Source: Phaseolus vulgaris
Lineage: Eukaryota > Streptophyta > Magnoliopsida > Fabales > Fabaceae
Length of the DNA stretch: 64,000 nt
Assembly: GCF_000499845.2 (NCBI RefSeq)
Contig: NC_023755.2
Coordinates: 28,714,217-28,778,216 of the forward strand
Reading direction: 5' to 3'
Below are positions 1 through 10,232 of this stretch, piece after piece (position 1 is the stretch's first letter; every line of letters starts with the position of its first letter). The position numbers and the translations under genes were made by a program. A model generated the notes under the pieces. It was not told the origin of the DNA, did not search any database, and worked only from the letters and a program-made list of their open reading frames with translations.

Positions 1-1600
1 TCCTCAGTGCAGAATCAGGCCGGCCCAGTTTAGGCGATGACCTGGAAATGCACATGTCACTTGGCAGATCAGGCAAGCGAGATTTCAGATACTAAAAATG
101 ACTCTCGCCTACTGCTCAGTAAGTAATTTCGTGTCAAATGTTATTGCTATAGACTAACCGTTTGTTTAAAATAAGTTGGTTGCCAGAAAATTAACATCAG
201 TCTGCGCTAAGTTAATTGGGTTGAGTGAGAGCCTACCAAATTATCAGGTGATCGCACAACAGGTAAAAGATAAACCATGAGCATAAGTTAACACGGTCCG
301 AAGAAAATAAGTCATTACAAACAGATTCGTTGCACATAGACAGAGGTCGAATATGTAAGTCTTTCAGAATGTTTCTAAACAAAACGTCAAATGAAAACAA
401 ATGAAAACGTTAATCTGAGGGTACAATTTTGCCGTCCACCACTTCATGGCAAATCGAGAACTGGGAGAGGTCCAAGTCGGGGTAAGCACAAGGGAACTGC
501 TCCAAGGCCGCGCCAAACCCGGAAGTCAGAACGTATGCGGCGTTGAGGTCGAGTTCTTCACTTTGTTTCTTCAGCTTTTCGTTCTCCTCAAGCGCCTGGG
601 CAAGTTTTGCTACAGATTCGTTCAGCTCCTTATCTTTCTCGCTCAGTTCCTTGGCCTTTTGGTCCATGTCAGCTTTGATTTTACCCAGTAGATCCTCCCT
701 CTCAATTGACTTGGCCTCGAGCTCATCCGCGTAGGCCCCTTTAGCCTTGAGAGTCTCCTCAAGGCCCGCTATCTTCTCCTGCTGATGCACGAGTTTGCCC
801 TCGAGTTCAGTGACCTCTAAGAGTTTGGCGTTGAGCTTTTGGTCTAGTTCAGCGCTGTTTTTACGTTCGCTCCGCAACTCCTCCTTCAGAGCATTCTCTA
901 ACCGCGAAAACTCCAATCCCCGCATCGTAAGATCATGCTTAAGTTGTTGGACTTGGTCCTTCGCAACACCGGCTTCGGATTCATACTGGCTCAAGGAGTC
1001 CCTTAAAGCCTCGCCCATCATCTAGTAAAGGCGTTTCTCTACGCACTCGGTAGTCATAGCGCTAAGGTAAGCGGCGTGGGCTTTCAAGACCTCCTCGACA
1101 GGGGCTGGAAGAGCAGGGATTGGAAGAGGAGTCGGGGGTTGGTTCTCGCCGTCGCCTTCATAAGTATGGACGACCAGGGGAACATCAGGACATGGTGGCG
1201 ACACGTCTGGCTCCACTACAGGTTGGGGAGACCACTGAATGTTCGCAACTTGCTCCAGAACGCCCCCAGCAGCTGAGGTGTTTGATGGTAGAGCATCCCC
1301 AGCACTCTCAAAGGGTGTAGAGACGCTGGGGGGATTCTCTGCATAATCTGGGCCCGTACTCTCATTTGCGGGTAGCTCGGTGACGGTTGCCCTGTTCCTT
1401 TTGTTGAAGCTGGAGGAAGCTTCTTCCCTACCAAGGCTTGATGTGTGTTTGATGAAGAAAATGGCTTGGGTGCTTTGAAGATTGTAATAGGTTTTTAGAT
1501 TCATATGTAATTAGGCTTGTCAGTGTGTATGATTGCCTTTTGCTGTGTAACCTATCCTAGATGCCTAACCAAGTCTAGATCAAGCACATGGTGTGGTTAA

Positions 1601-1836
1601 ATGGTTTTTGAAAAGTCTTTTGAAATGTTTTTAACAGTTTTAAAACAGTACACAAATAAATCTGTTTTATGGAGAAAGAATCTGTTTATTTCTTCTCTGT
1701 TAAAAAGGCTTTCGTTTAATGGTTTTTGAAAAGCTTTTTAAAATGGTTTTAACAGTTTTAAAACAGTACACAAATAAATCTGTTTTATGGAGAAAGAATC
1801 TGTTTATTTCTTCTCTGTTAAAAGGCTTTTCTAAAT
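1601..1836 (+). repeat. 118-bp tandem duplication inside the solo LTR
   Basis: Two adjacent copies (1601-1718, 1719-1836) share ATGGTTTTTGAAAAG, ACAGTACACAAATAAATC and the AATCTGTTTATTTC run, with few differences. The AATCTGTT motif recurs elsewhere in the LTR (near 2040, 2640 and 2980). Confidence 0.85.
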
Positions 1837-2125
1837 TTCTGTTAAGGCACCAAGGGAAAGCTCAGTTCGTTATTTTAGTTAAGATGAGTTGGCCTGTGTG
1901 TGATACTTCAATCTGTTTTACTGTGAAAGAACAGGTTTATTCCTTGGTGAGTTGAAAGGTTTTTCACAAGTTAGTTAGGGCTCCAAAGGTACCACTCAGA
2001 CAGTTATTTCTGTTAAGCTGAGTTGGCAGTTTTCACAAATAAATCTGTTAAGATTCAAAACTGAATCTGTTGTTTTCTTAACTGCTTTTCAACTGTTTTT
2101 TGAAAAGAAGTTAGAAACTGTTTTC

Positions 2126-2134
2126 TATATAAAG
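2126..2134 (+). promoter_or_regulatory. TATA box of the solo LTR
   Basis: TATATAAAG sits about 720 bp into the LTR. The following AAAAGTCTCTCTC would place a transcription start roughly 25-35 bp downstream. Position and orientation fit an LTR U3/R boundary. Confidence 0.5.
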
Positions 2135-4506
2135 AAAAGTCTCTCTCACATGAAAAAGTGCCGAGGAATTACGCTTTTAACAGAGATTAAACAATTTCCA
2201 TGTGAGAAGAAGGATTGAAAAGAGGTTTTGAAAGGTTTCCAAAGAGATTTTCAAGTGTGCTTGTTCTAGGAAACCTTGAATCTTGGTGAAGGTGCTGGTG
2301 CAGTTTCTGCAGCAAATTGAACTACTGGTTTTGAGTTCTTGCATCTTCTTTTCAGGTGTAATCTTTCCTTTATTCTGTTTTGTAAAGGTGTAAGTGTTAG
2401 TCACTCCTTGATAGGGTTTCTTGGAGTGCAAGGTGTGCTGAAATAGGGTTTTTTCAGCATTGTATGTGGTGTTCTTGTAGGGTTCAAGAACTGCTGGTTT
2501 TGTAAGTAATTGGCACTGTTTTTTTAGTGAATTCCACCTTGGGGTAAGGTGAGACTGGATGTAGCTCTGTATGAGTGAACCAGTATAAAAACGTGTGTAT
2601 CTTGCATTCTCATCCCTGCACTCTTTTCTGTCTTTGCTTAATCCTGTCAAGAACTAAATCTGTTCTTTTTAAATTGAATCTGTTATTTCTGGGTTAAGTG
2701 AAAATTGTTCTTCCTGTCTTGTTAAAGGTTTCTGATCATAAACAAGGTTGCTGCATATAATGGCTTAAGTGAATTGTGAACAAACTGACCATTCATTAAA
2801 ACCTGTGAAAGGAACATTTTTCTTGAGATCTTGTGTTGTGTAATTTTGGTTGATCTCTAAGCATAGCTATATCCTTTATCCTCACAATAATAAGCTGATC
2901 TGGTTCTGTTCTGATTCTCTGTTGATCACAATTTTACAGTGAACAAAATTCAGATTGTGCCAATACTGCTCTGAAAAATCAATCTGTTTCATGTAAAAAC
3001 AATCTGTTCTTTTTGCCTCTAGAATACTGAAAAATTGTGTGTTCTTGCGAAAATTTTATAAGCTCAATTCACCCCTCCCCTCTTGAACTTAGACACTAAT
3101 AGACCCAACACCTTTTACAGATAAGTCCATCTTCAGTGTTCTCGTCATCCTCCTCATCCGACACCATTATGGGATTCTTCCTCTTGGCCCTCTTTGGCGG
3201 CAGCTTCTTTCTCGCAGGGACAGGAGGAGCGATAAGGGAAGATGAGCCCATGGGAGGAAGCTCGCCTCGGGCAACAGCGGCTTCCGCTACAGAATTCGGG
3301 ACGGTTTGAGAACCCGCAGCGAGTTTGTGGCGTTTGACTATAGAACGCAGTCTGGCCATATGATCTTTTCCCAGCATTGTGTCTGCACGAAGTGATCAAT
3401 GTTCACAAATCAATCCAATTACAGATACAGGTAATTAGCAGTGCAAGGGTAAGCGCAGGACATGTAATGCGAACAAACTTGGTAAAGAAGTAAAACAGAT
3501 TTGGCACAGGAAGAAAAATCCAGGTGGAGTGGAGGGACAAACCTATGTAAAAGTCTAGTTGATCCTCGTAGAATTCGAACTTGATGATTGAGGAGGTAGG
3601 TAAGGTAGTATTGGTGGAGGCAACTTCCTTCCAAAAGTTGCACAAGTCTCTATCGAGCTCCCCCATCTTCTCTGGACTCCTAGCTTTCCGAAAATGATTC
3701 TGGGAATCCTTTTTTCCCTTGTCAACCCAGTACAAGGGGAACCCATCGAGAAGTGTGGGACTCTGATCATTACAGCAAACACGAACGAACTTACCCTTCC
3801 AATCTTTATAAGATTGTTGGAAGATGGAAAGGATGGATCTCCCAACAATCCCATTGAAGCTTGCCCATAGGCGGTCCCCCGGGTTTTTGGCCTCAAACAG
3901 AAATAAGAACACGTCTACAGAGGCTGGATGGCTTAAATGTGCACAAACAATTTGGTATGCCCTGACAAACGCCCAGCCGTTGGGATGCAGCTGAGCAGGG
4001 GCAATATCAAGCTCGGTAAGGAGCTCCCTCTCAAAGCGAGTAAAGGGGAACCTGAGCTTAACCTTCTTAAACACGGTTGCATAAACAAAGCAGAAAGGGT
4101 GGCCATCGTTGCCATCACTGTCAGTACAAACAGGTTCCCCGGGAGGACAAGGACGAATAACAACCTTGTCGTCATGCTCCTTATGGAATGTGAGGTGGGT
4201 CTTATCTCTCAAGCGAAGAATATCGGCCTCAGAGTTAATCAAGGAAGTCTCGTTCAGCAGAGCTGGAGGAGCCCATGAATACAATAGTTTGTAATCAGGA
4301 ATGGGGCGGGCGGTGGTGCTAGTTTGTGGGGGAGTTGATTGCGATTGGTTGGGACGAGAGGGCGCAGGCCTCTGAGCCCGATTTGAAAGGATGCCAGGAT
4401 ATCTAGGTGGGTTACGAGACGTGGAGGGGTTTCCTGACGAAGGTTGTTTGCGAGATTTTGAAGGAGGGTTTCGAGAGGGGGCAGGGGTGGCACCTGTACG
4501 AGCCAT

Positions 4507-5553
4507 CGAGAACTGCAGGAAAGACGAAAGGAAAGTAAGAAAAGGAAAGCGGAGGGTCGCTAAAAGGAATGATTCGATTCGAAAAATAGGAAGGGAAATC
4601 AGCATGAACAACAGGGGTCGTAGGAAGGGAAAGAAAAACCTAAAAACACAGGAAAAAAGCAAAACAGAGAACAAACAGCCCACAACGTATGGGTCAAGCA
4701 GTTAAGGGATGATGCAAGTCGATCAAAATGCGGTGAACACCAACAAAGTGATAAAGGGCTTACCTTTTTTATGATCGAGGGAACGTGCGAGGAAATGATG
4801 ATTAGGGAGACGAAGCGTTCACCAGAGCGTATCGAAAGTTTGAAAGTGAAGCAGGAAGATAATGTAACAGTGGAGTGCCGCGAGAAGTTTAGAGTTTCGA
4901 AGGTTATGGGAAGCGCAAACGACACAAAATAACAACCATCGATGAATCCACGTGTCATTTGATGGGAGGGGGTTGGTGAAGTGTCAAATCAGTAACCGAC
5001 GTGCACATTAGCGCGCGGAGCCACATAGATCGCCGAAGTTTAAACTCACCCTCCCCGAGTCACCGAGGGCAATGACGTGATCAGGAAGTGCGAAGGGGCG
5101 GTCTGCAAAATGTACAGGACCGCCGACGGGGTCGTCATCAAACGAAAGACTAGGCGGTCTGACATCGCTACAAGCAGTACGTCGCTAACCATCCCAATGA
5201 GCTCGGGCACGATAATGCTGAAGGTTCGAATAAGAAAGCTCAAACGGAAAGGCATCCCTCACAAAAGCGAAGGCCGAGCAGAGCCATAAACAAGGCAACC
5301 AGAAACAGGATGTTTAAGGAATGGGAAACAAACAAATGCTATCTAAGAAATTCACGCCGAGCGTAAGGGCAATATCGGAGTGACGTGCGCGGCATGGCAA
5401 AGAACGCAAGCATGCAAGATAATTTGAACAACATTCGACATAAAGAAAAGTGCAGAACCAATGTTAGGGTTACAGACGAAGTTTGTAACATTTGCAAAAT
5501 GGAATTGTAGTCCTATACACATCCTAAATATCTGCACAAAAAGCAAGAACACA
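4507..5553 (-). other. Spacer between antisense genes A and B of Tat-left
   Basis: No coding domain is seen. The minus strand has a probable 5' UTR intron of gene B (donor AAG|GTAAGC at 4764/4763; acceptor CTGCAG ending at 4513), and the same donor and acceptor are conserved in the other Tat copy (39089-39339). The stretch between 4770 and 5553 should contain the promoter of gene B, but I cannot point to a convincing TATA box. Confidence 0.5.
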
Positions 5554-6535
5554 TCACTCATCAGCGGCCCCAGGCTTCGAGCAATGCGACGAAAAGGCCC
5601 CGTCTCCAAACCGCAAAGCCTGAGTCAGAAGCGTCCTCTGATGATCGTTTATCTTTGAACCTACGTGAAAGAAAGGAGTAAAGTATAGTAAGAGACATAC
5701 GTGAAACAAAGTATTTCTAAGCGAAATCATAACAAGAAGTGGGAAGGTCATGAGAAAAGCCTCACACACATATATATCTTTCCAGAAGCTCGGCATTATA
5801 CTCCAAGCTTATTAAAGCAGCCGCATCAAATCCTCCAACACCCGCCAGGATCTTGCAAGCTTCCTGATCCCTTGAAGACAGTTTCTTAAGGGGTTTAGAT
5901 TTCAAGGCTCTGGCGTCCTTTGTCCAGTACAAAGGAAAGTCGTCCAGGGCAGAAGGCACCAAGCTGGAACAACATACCTTAAAGAACCTGCCTTTCCACC
6001 CTGTGAAGGCTTGCTGAAAAGGAGTCAAAAGAATCCTACCAGGGACATTGCTAAGAGTTACCCAAAGATTGTTTCTCTGCCTCTTCACCTCAAAGAAGTG
6101 AAGAAAAATGTCCACAGAAGGCGCATATCCAAGGAAGCCAAACAAAATGTCAAAGGCCTTCACGAAGGCCCAACTGTTAGGATACAGTTGGGCTGGAGCG
6201 GTGTTCATCTCCGTTAACAGCTCCCTCTCGAACCTGGAAAAGGGAATGCGTACGCCGACGCACTTAAAAACTACTTGGTAAAAATAGAAAAAGGGGACCC
6301 CGTTATTGGATCGTTCATCCCCGCACACCGACTCCCCCATGGAACAAGGAAGCACGACGATGTCATCATCGTGCCTCTTTGCGAAGGAACGATGGTCATA
6401 GGAGCACGCTTCCCCCACGTGTTCCCTCAGGGCCCTAATAGAAAGTAAGCAAGAGTATTCGTCGAGAAGTTCACTCGAAGCCCAGGGATAAAGGTCCTTG
6501 TGACTCACTCGGGAGGAAGATGGGTTGGTGGACAT
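5554..6535 (-). CDS. Antisense gene A of Tat-left (Transposase_28-like protein)
   Basis: The start MSTNPSSSRVSHKDLY is chosen because it is shared with the second copy, where no upstream in-frame extension is conserved. Exon 1 (6535-5770) encodes about 255 residues of the same core as gene B: FSRFERELLTEMNTAPAQ, NSWAFVKAFDILFGFLG, PSVDIFLHFFEVKR and KVCCSSLVPSALDDFPLYW. A predicted GT-AG intron (5769-5661) joins it to exon 2 (5660-5554), which reads SKINDHQRTLLTQALRFGDG and ends AADE-stop. Both exons stay open. The alternative is that translation simply runs to the stop after ERYICV at 5762. It lacks the coiled-coil tail of gene B. Function is unknown. It is antisense to the retroelement and lies just inside the 3' LTR. 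Confidence 0.65.
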
Positions 6536-6965
6536 CTTGGTGTGTGCTGGCAGTAGTAAGGAAACTGGAGGCCAAGGGTTCAGTAACGCAACAAAGGGAA
6601 AGGTCGCAAAGAAAGAACATGGAGCAAGGAGTTCTTGGGAAGAAGATGAATAGTGCAAGAAAGATACGAAAGAAGCAGAGACAATAAGTTGAGATGCGGG
6701 GTTTTCAAGATTCGAGCCTCATGATTGAAGCGGTAAAGCAAGCGCCTCATGAGTGGGCCACGTGTCGCGAGGTAAAAGTACGGGTTAAAGTGTCATCTGT
6801 CTCACTCTGAGAATATCACATCGTCAGAGTCCTTGAGGGTACGTTGCGTCGGCGATACAGAAATGTCACGTCAATCGATCGGAAGATGACATGTCATCAA
6901 AACGCCGCAAGGGCAGTAGGGGGGCAAGCTTTAGTCTTTTCGCTGAAAGCAAGTTATCAGCTCAA
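6536..6965 (-). other. Upstream region of antisense gene A, next to the LTR
   Basis: About 430 bp without a supported ORF between gene A and the polypurine tract. It must contain the 5' UTR and perhaps the promoter of gene A unless that lies in the LTR. No clear TATA box is seen. Confidence 0.4.
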
Positions 6966-6979
6966 GACTGGGGGGCTTG
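6966..6979 (+). promoter_or_regulatory. Polypurine tract of Tat-left
   Basis: GACTGGGGGGCTTG immediately precedes the LTR start TGTACCGACC. The same sequence abuts the 3' LTR of the complete Tat copy on the opposite strand. Confidence 0.75.
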
Positions 6980-7887
6980 TGTACCGACCAGGTCATCGGG
7001 TGTGATGACGTGGACAAAAGAAAGGTAGGTAGTCAAGAAGTCAACGTAGTCACCGTATGTAAAAGCGGCGTTCTGCAGTATAAATAATCGGTTATCGCCG
7101 AGATGTGTCACCACCAAGATGTATCATCGCCCATCGCCCAAGAGAAGCATCGCGCAGAAGTAAGACGTCGCCGAGAAGAGACGTCGCCTAAGTAAGACAT
7201 CGCCCGAAGAGTCAACCCGCATGACGTAAGCATTTCACAGAGAGGGGGCCCACATGATGGGATAACCCTAAGTTGGGTGGCGGCACTGTGGGTCCCTATG
7301 CACAGAATAAATGGTCAAGTCAAAGGGGCACGTGGCAATGCCCACGTGCTCTCTAAAGGTATCCAGGGAAAGTTGCATGCATGACACGTGTTTAATTAGG
7401 GCACTCGAATAGTATGATGGCGCAATTACGCTAAGATCTTAAAGATGGCGGCGCAAGGACCTTCTCCAAGGAACCCTAGTTGATAGCAAGCAACGCAGAG
7501 GTAAACCCTAGTTTTTCACCTATATATAGGGCACGAATAAGCCCTAGAGAGGTACGCTTTTCACAGTTGCATGAGTCTTAACCTAGTTCTTAGATAGACA
7601 TACAGAGGGAAAACCCTAATTGTTCTTGACGGCGCATCCGCTGAGAGCACAAGACAATTAGGGCAACACAGTTTTAGCCATACAGTTTCAGTCATTGAGA
7701 GTGTTATACAGTTTCTAGTTACTTTGGTGTTTCTTGCTAGCTGACTTGATCGTCGGAGTGCAAACGGCCGCGAGGGCGCCCCTTTGTTCTTCTTTTTCAG
7801 GTACACACATACGAGGCAGAACGAAGGTACCCTAGCTCGTTAGAAAAAGCCACGCATAAAGACGACCCAGGTCAACCGGCCAGAACA
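6980..7887 (+). repeat. 3' LTR of Tat-left (908 bp)
   Basis: Starts TGTACCGACC and ends GGCCAGAACA, matching the ends of both LTRs of the complete element, which are 1001 bp long; the shorter length implies internal indels. It has the recurring GGCGATG/CATCGCC motif around 7090-7210 and a TATA box near 7521. Confidence 0.9.
7521..7529 (+). promoter_or_regulatory. TATA box in the Tat-left 3' LTR
   Basis: TATATATAG lies in CACC-TATATATAG-GGCACG, conserved in all three Tat LTRs of this window. As a 3' LTR it could drive readout into 7888 onward. Confidence 0.6.
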
Positions 7888-9267
7888 GAGTCACTGAAGC
7901 AAACGATAGAGATGTCAGTGCTAGAACAAAGAAGAAGACCATGATGTGAGGTTCCCGCAAGATAGTGAAGGATCTGCTGTACTGCTTTTCAGTGATGAAT
8001 ATGTGGAAAGTCCATGAACTAACATACTTTATTAATAGAGAACAAAATTTCAGGACGAGTGATGGTTATATACTAAAGAGCTCCAACCATTGATCGATAA
8101 AGGGTTGAGTCATCAACAACAGCAAAGCCAACAACGGTTAACCGAGACGAAGACACCATTGGTGTAAGTTGGGGGTTGGAGTCCATCATCTTGGCACGTT
8201 GGAGAAGATCTCTGATATACTTTATTTGAGATAAAAGAAGAGAGTTGCCAGCCCACGAAGTTACCTCTATATGCCCAAAAAATAGTGAAGCTTACCTAAA
8301 TCCTTCAAACAAAAGATGTCACTTAACTGTTTGATAAAACATTGAATTAGAAAAGAAGAACTACCATTATCAACATAAATCAGAATAATTAGAGTGCAAT
8401 CAATAGTAAAACGTGTAAAAAAGAGACGAATCATTTTTTTATGACTAAAAGTCCATATAGATAAGAGTATTATATAGTTTTAGAAACGGGGTTTGCTTTA
8501 AGTCATAAATTGTCTTATCAATCTTGGAAACAAAAGTTGAGTCAGATGAGAAACTTGATGGTTGCTGCATGTAGACATCTTCATCTAGATCTCCATTTAA
8601 AAAAAAATATTATTGACAGCAAGTTGATGTAAAGACCATCGTGCAGACAATGCCATGGTAAGAACAATTTGTATAATAGTTTATTTAATGTGTAAAAAGA
8701 GATGAATTACTTTTTTTGACTAAAAACCCATATAGATAAGAGTATTATATAGTTTTAGGAACCATGAACGAAGGGCTTGCTTTAATCCATAAATTGCCTT
8801 ATGAAGCTTGCAAACAAGAGTTGAGTCAGGTGAGAAATCTAATGGCTATTGCATGTAGACATCTTCATTTAGATCTCCATTTAAAAAGGCATTATTAACA
8901 TCAAGTAGATGTAAAGGCCATCGTGTAGATAACGCCATGGTAAGAACAACTTTTATAGTAGTTTGTTTAACTATAGGACTAAACGTATTACTAAAATCAA
9001 AACCTTTGGTTTGATGATAACCTTTGGCAACCAATATGAATTTATGTCATAGGACAAGGCCATGTCTATTAATCTTTCGCTTGAAAACCCACTTACATAC
9101 AATAAGATTAACATAATAAGGTAACAGAGTAAGCGTTCAGGTTTTGTTAGAGAAAAACGCTTCTTACTCAGACTGCATGATATGTAGCCACTTAGGTTGT
9201 TTTCTGGCTTGTTTGTATGTTATAGGTTCTAAATCATGTTGAGAAGTTGAAGTGATGCAAACTCATG
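7888..9267 (-). pseudogene. Copia-A reverse transcriptase/RNase H segment (Ty1/copia remnant)
   Basis: On the minus strand the reading runs from 9267 leftward: an INT-RT linker (EPITYKQARKQPKWLHIMQSE split by indels), [26 protein letters not shown] and [19 protein letters not shown], which are copia RT landmarks. RT palm and RNase H follow, ending KAVQQILHYLAGTSHHGLL and STDISIVCFSDS. The last codon is cut at 7888 by the Tat-left insertion. Many stops and frameshifts make it nonfunctional. It is the downstream half of the element whose gag-protease-integrase half is at 19672-22016; the two halves were separated by the gag-only element. Confidence 0.85.
8397..8975 (-). repeat. Diverged tandem duplication in copia-A RT
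   Basis: Two adjacent segments of about 280-286 bp (8397-8690 and 8691-8975) align throughout. Shared landmarks include CATATAGATAAGAGTATTA, TGCATGTAGACATCTTCAT and GCCATGGTAAGAACAA. The many differences indicate an old duplication covering RT residues from [11 protein letters not shown] onward. Confidence 0.75.
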
Positions 9268-10060
9268 TGAGAGATTGTAGTCAAACGTCACAGAGCTAGA
9301 AACTTGATCAAGAGTTTACTAGAAGTTTGAACCTAATTAGGCTTGTTTGGGTCTTCTAGAAGGTATTGGGCCCAAGTTCAACTTAGAAGAAGATCACTCT
9401 AGAATATTTTGGAAGCATCAAGAATACAAGACCTCTATTTATACAAATATTATAGAGTAGTATAGAATTTATTTTGGCTCTTGTATTTGGACTAAGTATA
9501 ATAGAATTTTTGTGATGGAGATAAAAAAGAATAGGATTTTACTAATAAAGGAAGAGGCCATCCACCCAAACATTTAAAGTTCTTCCTTCTAGTCTTCTAA
9601 AAAATTAAAGAAGAATTAAATAAAGGGAGGATCAAGCCCAAAGCCAACAAGAAGACTACAAGCATTCAAGAATGGACTCCAATTAATATCTTTCTTTGTA
9701 ATTTCTTTTGTATAAATTTGTAAAACATATAGGAGTAGTGTTTAGGAAGGTACTAAGAGGGAAACAAAAAAGACACCTCTTTTTGTAAGTACCTTAGGCG
9801 TTAGTTTTTTGGAAGAAACTAGAAAGTTGTTTCTTCACACTCCTTTAGGCGCTAGAATAGAAGGAGTTAGAAGGTGACCTTTCAAAAGCTTCTCTTGTAA
9901 GCTTCTCTTGTATTTTGTGACCAACCCTCTCTATTATAAAAGGGGTGCTTAGGTCTTTGAAATAATAAGATTGATTTTTGAGAGTAAAGAACCTCTACCA
10001 AATTGGTGAGTGAATGAGAGAGACTTGTGTCCTATTCTCTTCTAGTCTTATCTTGAGTGA
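9268..10060 (+). repeat. 5' LTR-like region of the gag-only element
   Basis: Starts at the insertion boundary (TGAGAGATTG). It contains a TATA-like CTATTATAAAAGG near 9931 and CCAAATTGGTG near 9996. The segment from about 9390 (AGATCACTCTAGAA) to 9505 is nearly identical to 18834-18950, and 9537-9660 resembles 15565-15670. The right boundary is uncertain; no clear PBS was found, although CAAGTGGCGGCA follows at about 10073. Confidence 0.55.
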
Positions 10061-10232
10061 ATTCTTGGGCTCTCAAGTGGCGGCAACAACATTCATCTTG
10101 AAGCCAACCATCCTTCAAGTGGCGAGCACATTCCAAGAGCTTCATCCACATAAGTCCATTTTCCCTTCATTCCAAATTACCCATTTTTGTTCTACTTGTT
10201 TGTTTTCACTTTCAATCGGTGCAATCTCTTCC

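Larger units (their letters stand above)
1402..3110 (+). mobile_element. Solo LTR, Sirevirus/Ty1-copia-like, 1709 bp, inside antisense gene B
   Basis: The insert begins TGTTGAAGC and ends GACCCAACA, giving perfect TGTTG/CAACA ends. It is flanked by the 5-bp duplication CCTTT (1397-1401 and 3111-3115). The plus orientation is supported by a TATA box at 2126-2134 and by a pyrimidine-rich CAATTCACCCC stretch near the right end, which is common in Sirevirus LTRs. No coding capacity is visible. Excision of the insert with one TSD copy re-joins the antisense gene. A solo LTR made by LTR-LTR recombination is the simplest reading; a short non-autonomous element is the alternative. Family assignment is inference. 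Confidence 0.8.
410..4506 (-). pseudogene. Antisense gene B of Tat-left (gypsy-type 'Transposase_28'-like protein), broken
   Basis: The protein starts at ATG 4506 (MARTGATPAPS), with a Ser/Pro-rich N-terminus followed by a core that includes FPFTRFERELLTELDIAPAQ and PASVDVFLFLFEAKN. This resembles the plant 'putative gypsy type transposon' domain (PF04195); that family has no demonstrated biochemical activity. Exon 1 runs 4506-3543. A GT-AG intron (3542-3383) joins it to an exon starting at 3382 (MLGKDHMARLRS), with a basic NLS-like stretch (PPKRAKRKNP) and an acidic run. A further 5' UTR intron is likely at 4763-4513. Exon 2 is split by a solo LTR (1402-3110) after the acidic run and resumes at 1401. 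A TAG at 1022-1024 replaces the CAG of the other copy, after EKRLY. The remainder (1021-410) is a long coiled coil ending VVDGKIVPSD. Transcription would be antisense to the retroelement. Confidence 0.75.
1..7887 (+). mobile_element. Tat-like Ty3/gypsy LTR retrotransposon, 3' part (element Tat-left)
   Basis: Only the 3' portion is in the window; gag-pol would lie upstream of position 1. Assignment rests on homology to the complete element at 35882-49958. From left to right it holds the spacer after the tandem arrays (1-409), two antisense genes on the minus strand, a polypurine tract (6966-6979) and the 3' LTR (6980-7887). The minus-strand ORFs are therefore antisense to the element, as in the other copy. 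The element ends in copia-A: the minus strand right of 7887 reads as copia RNase H and is cut in the middle of a codon run. The 5 bp after the LTR (gagtc) should be the target duplication, but the partner is outside the window. Confidence 0.85.
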
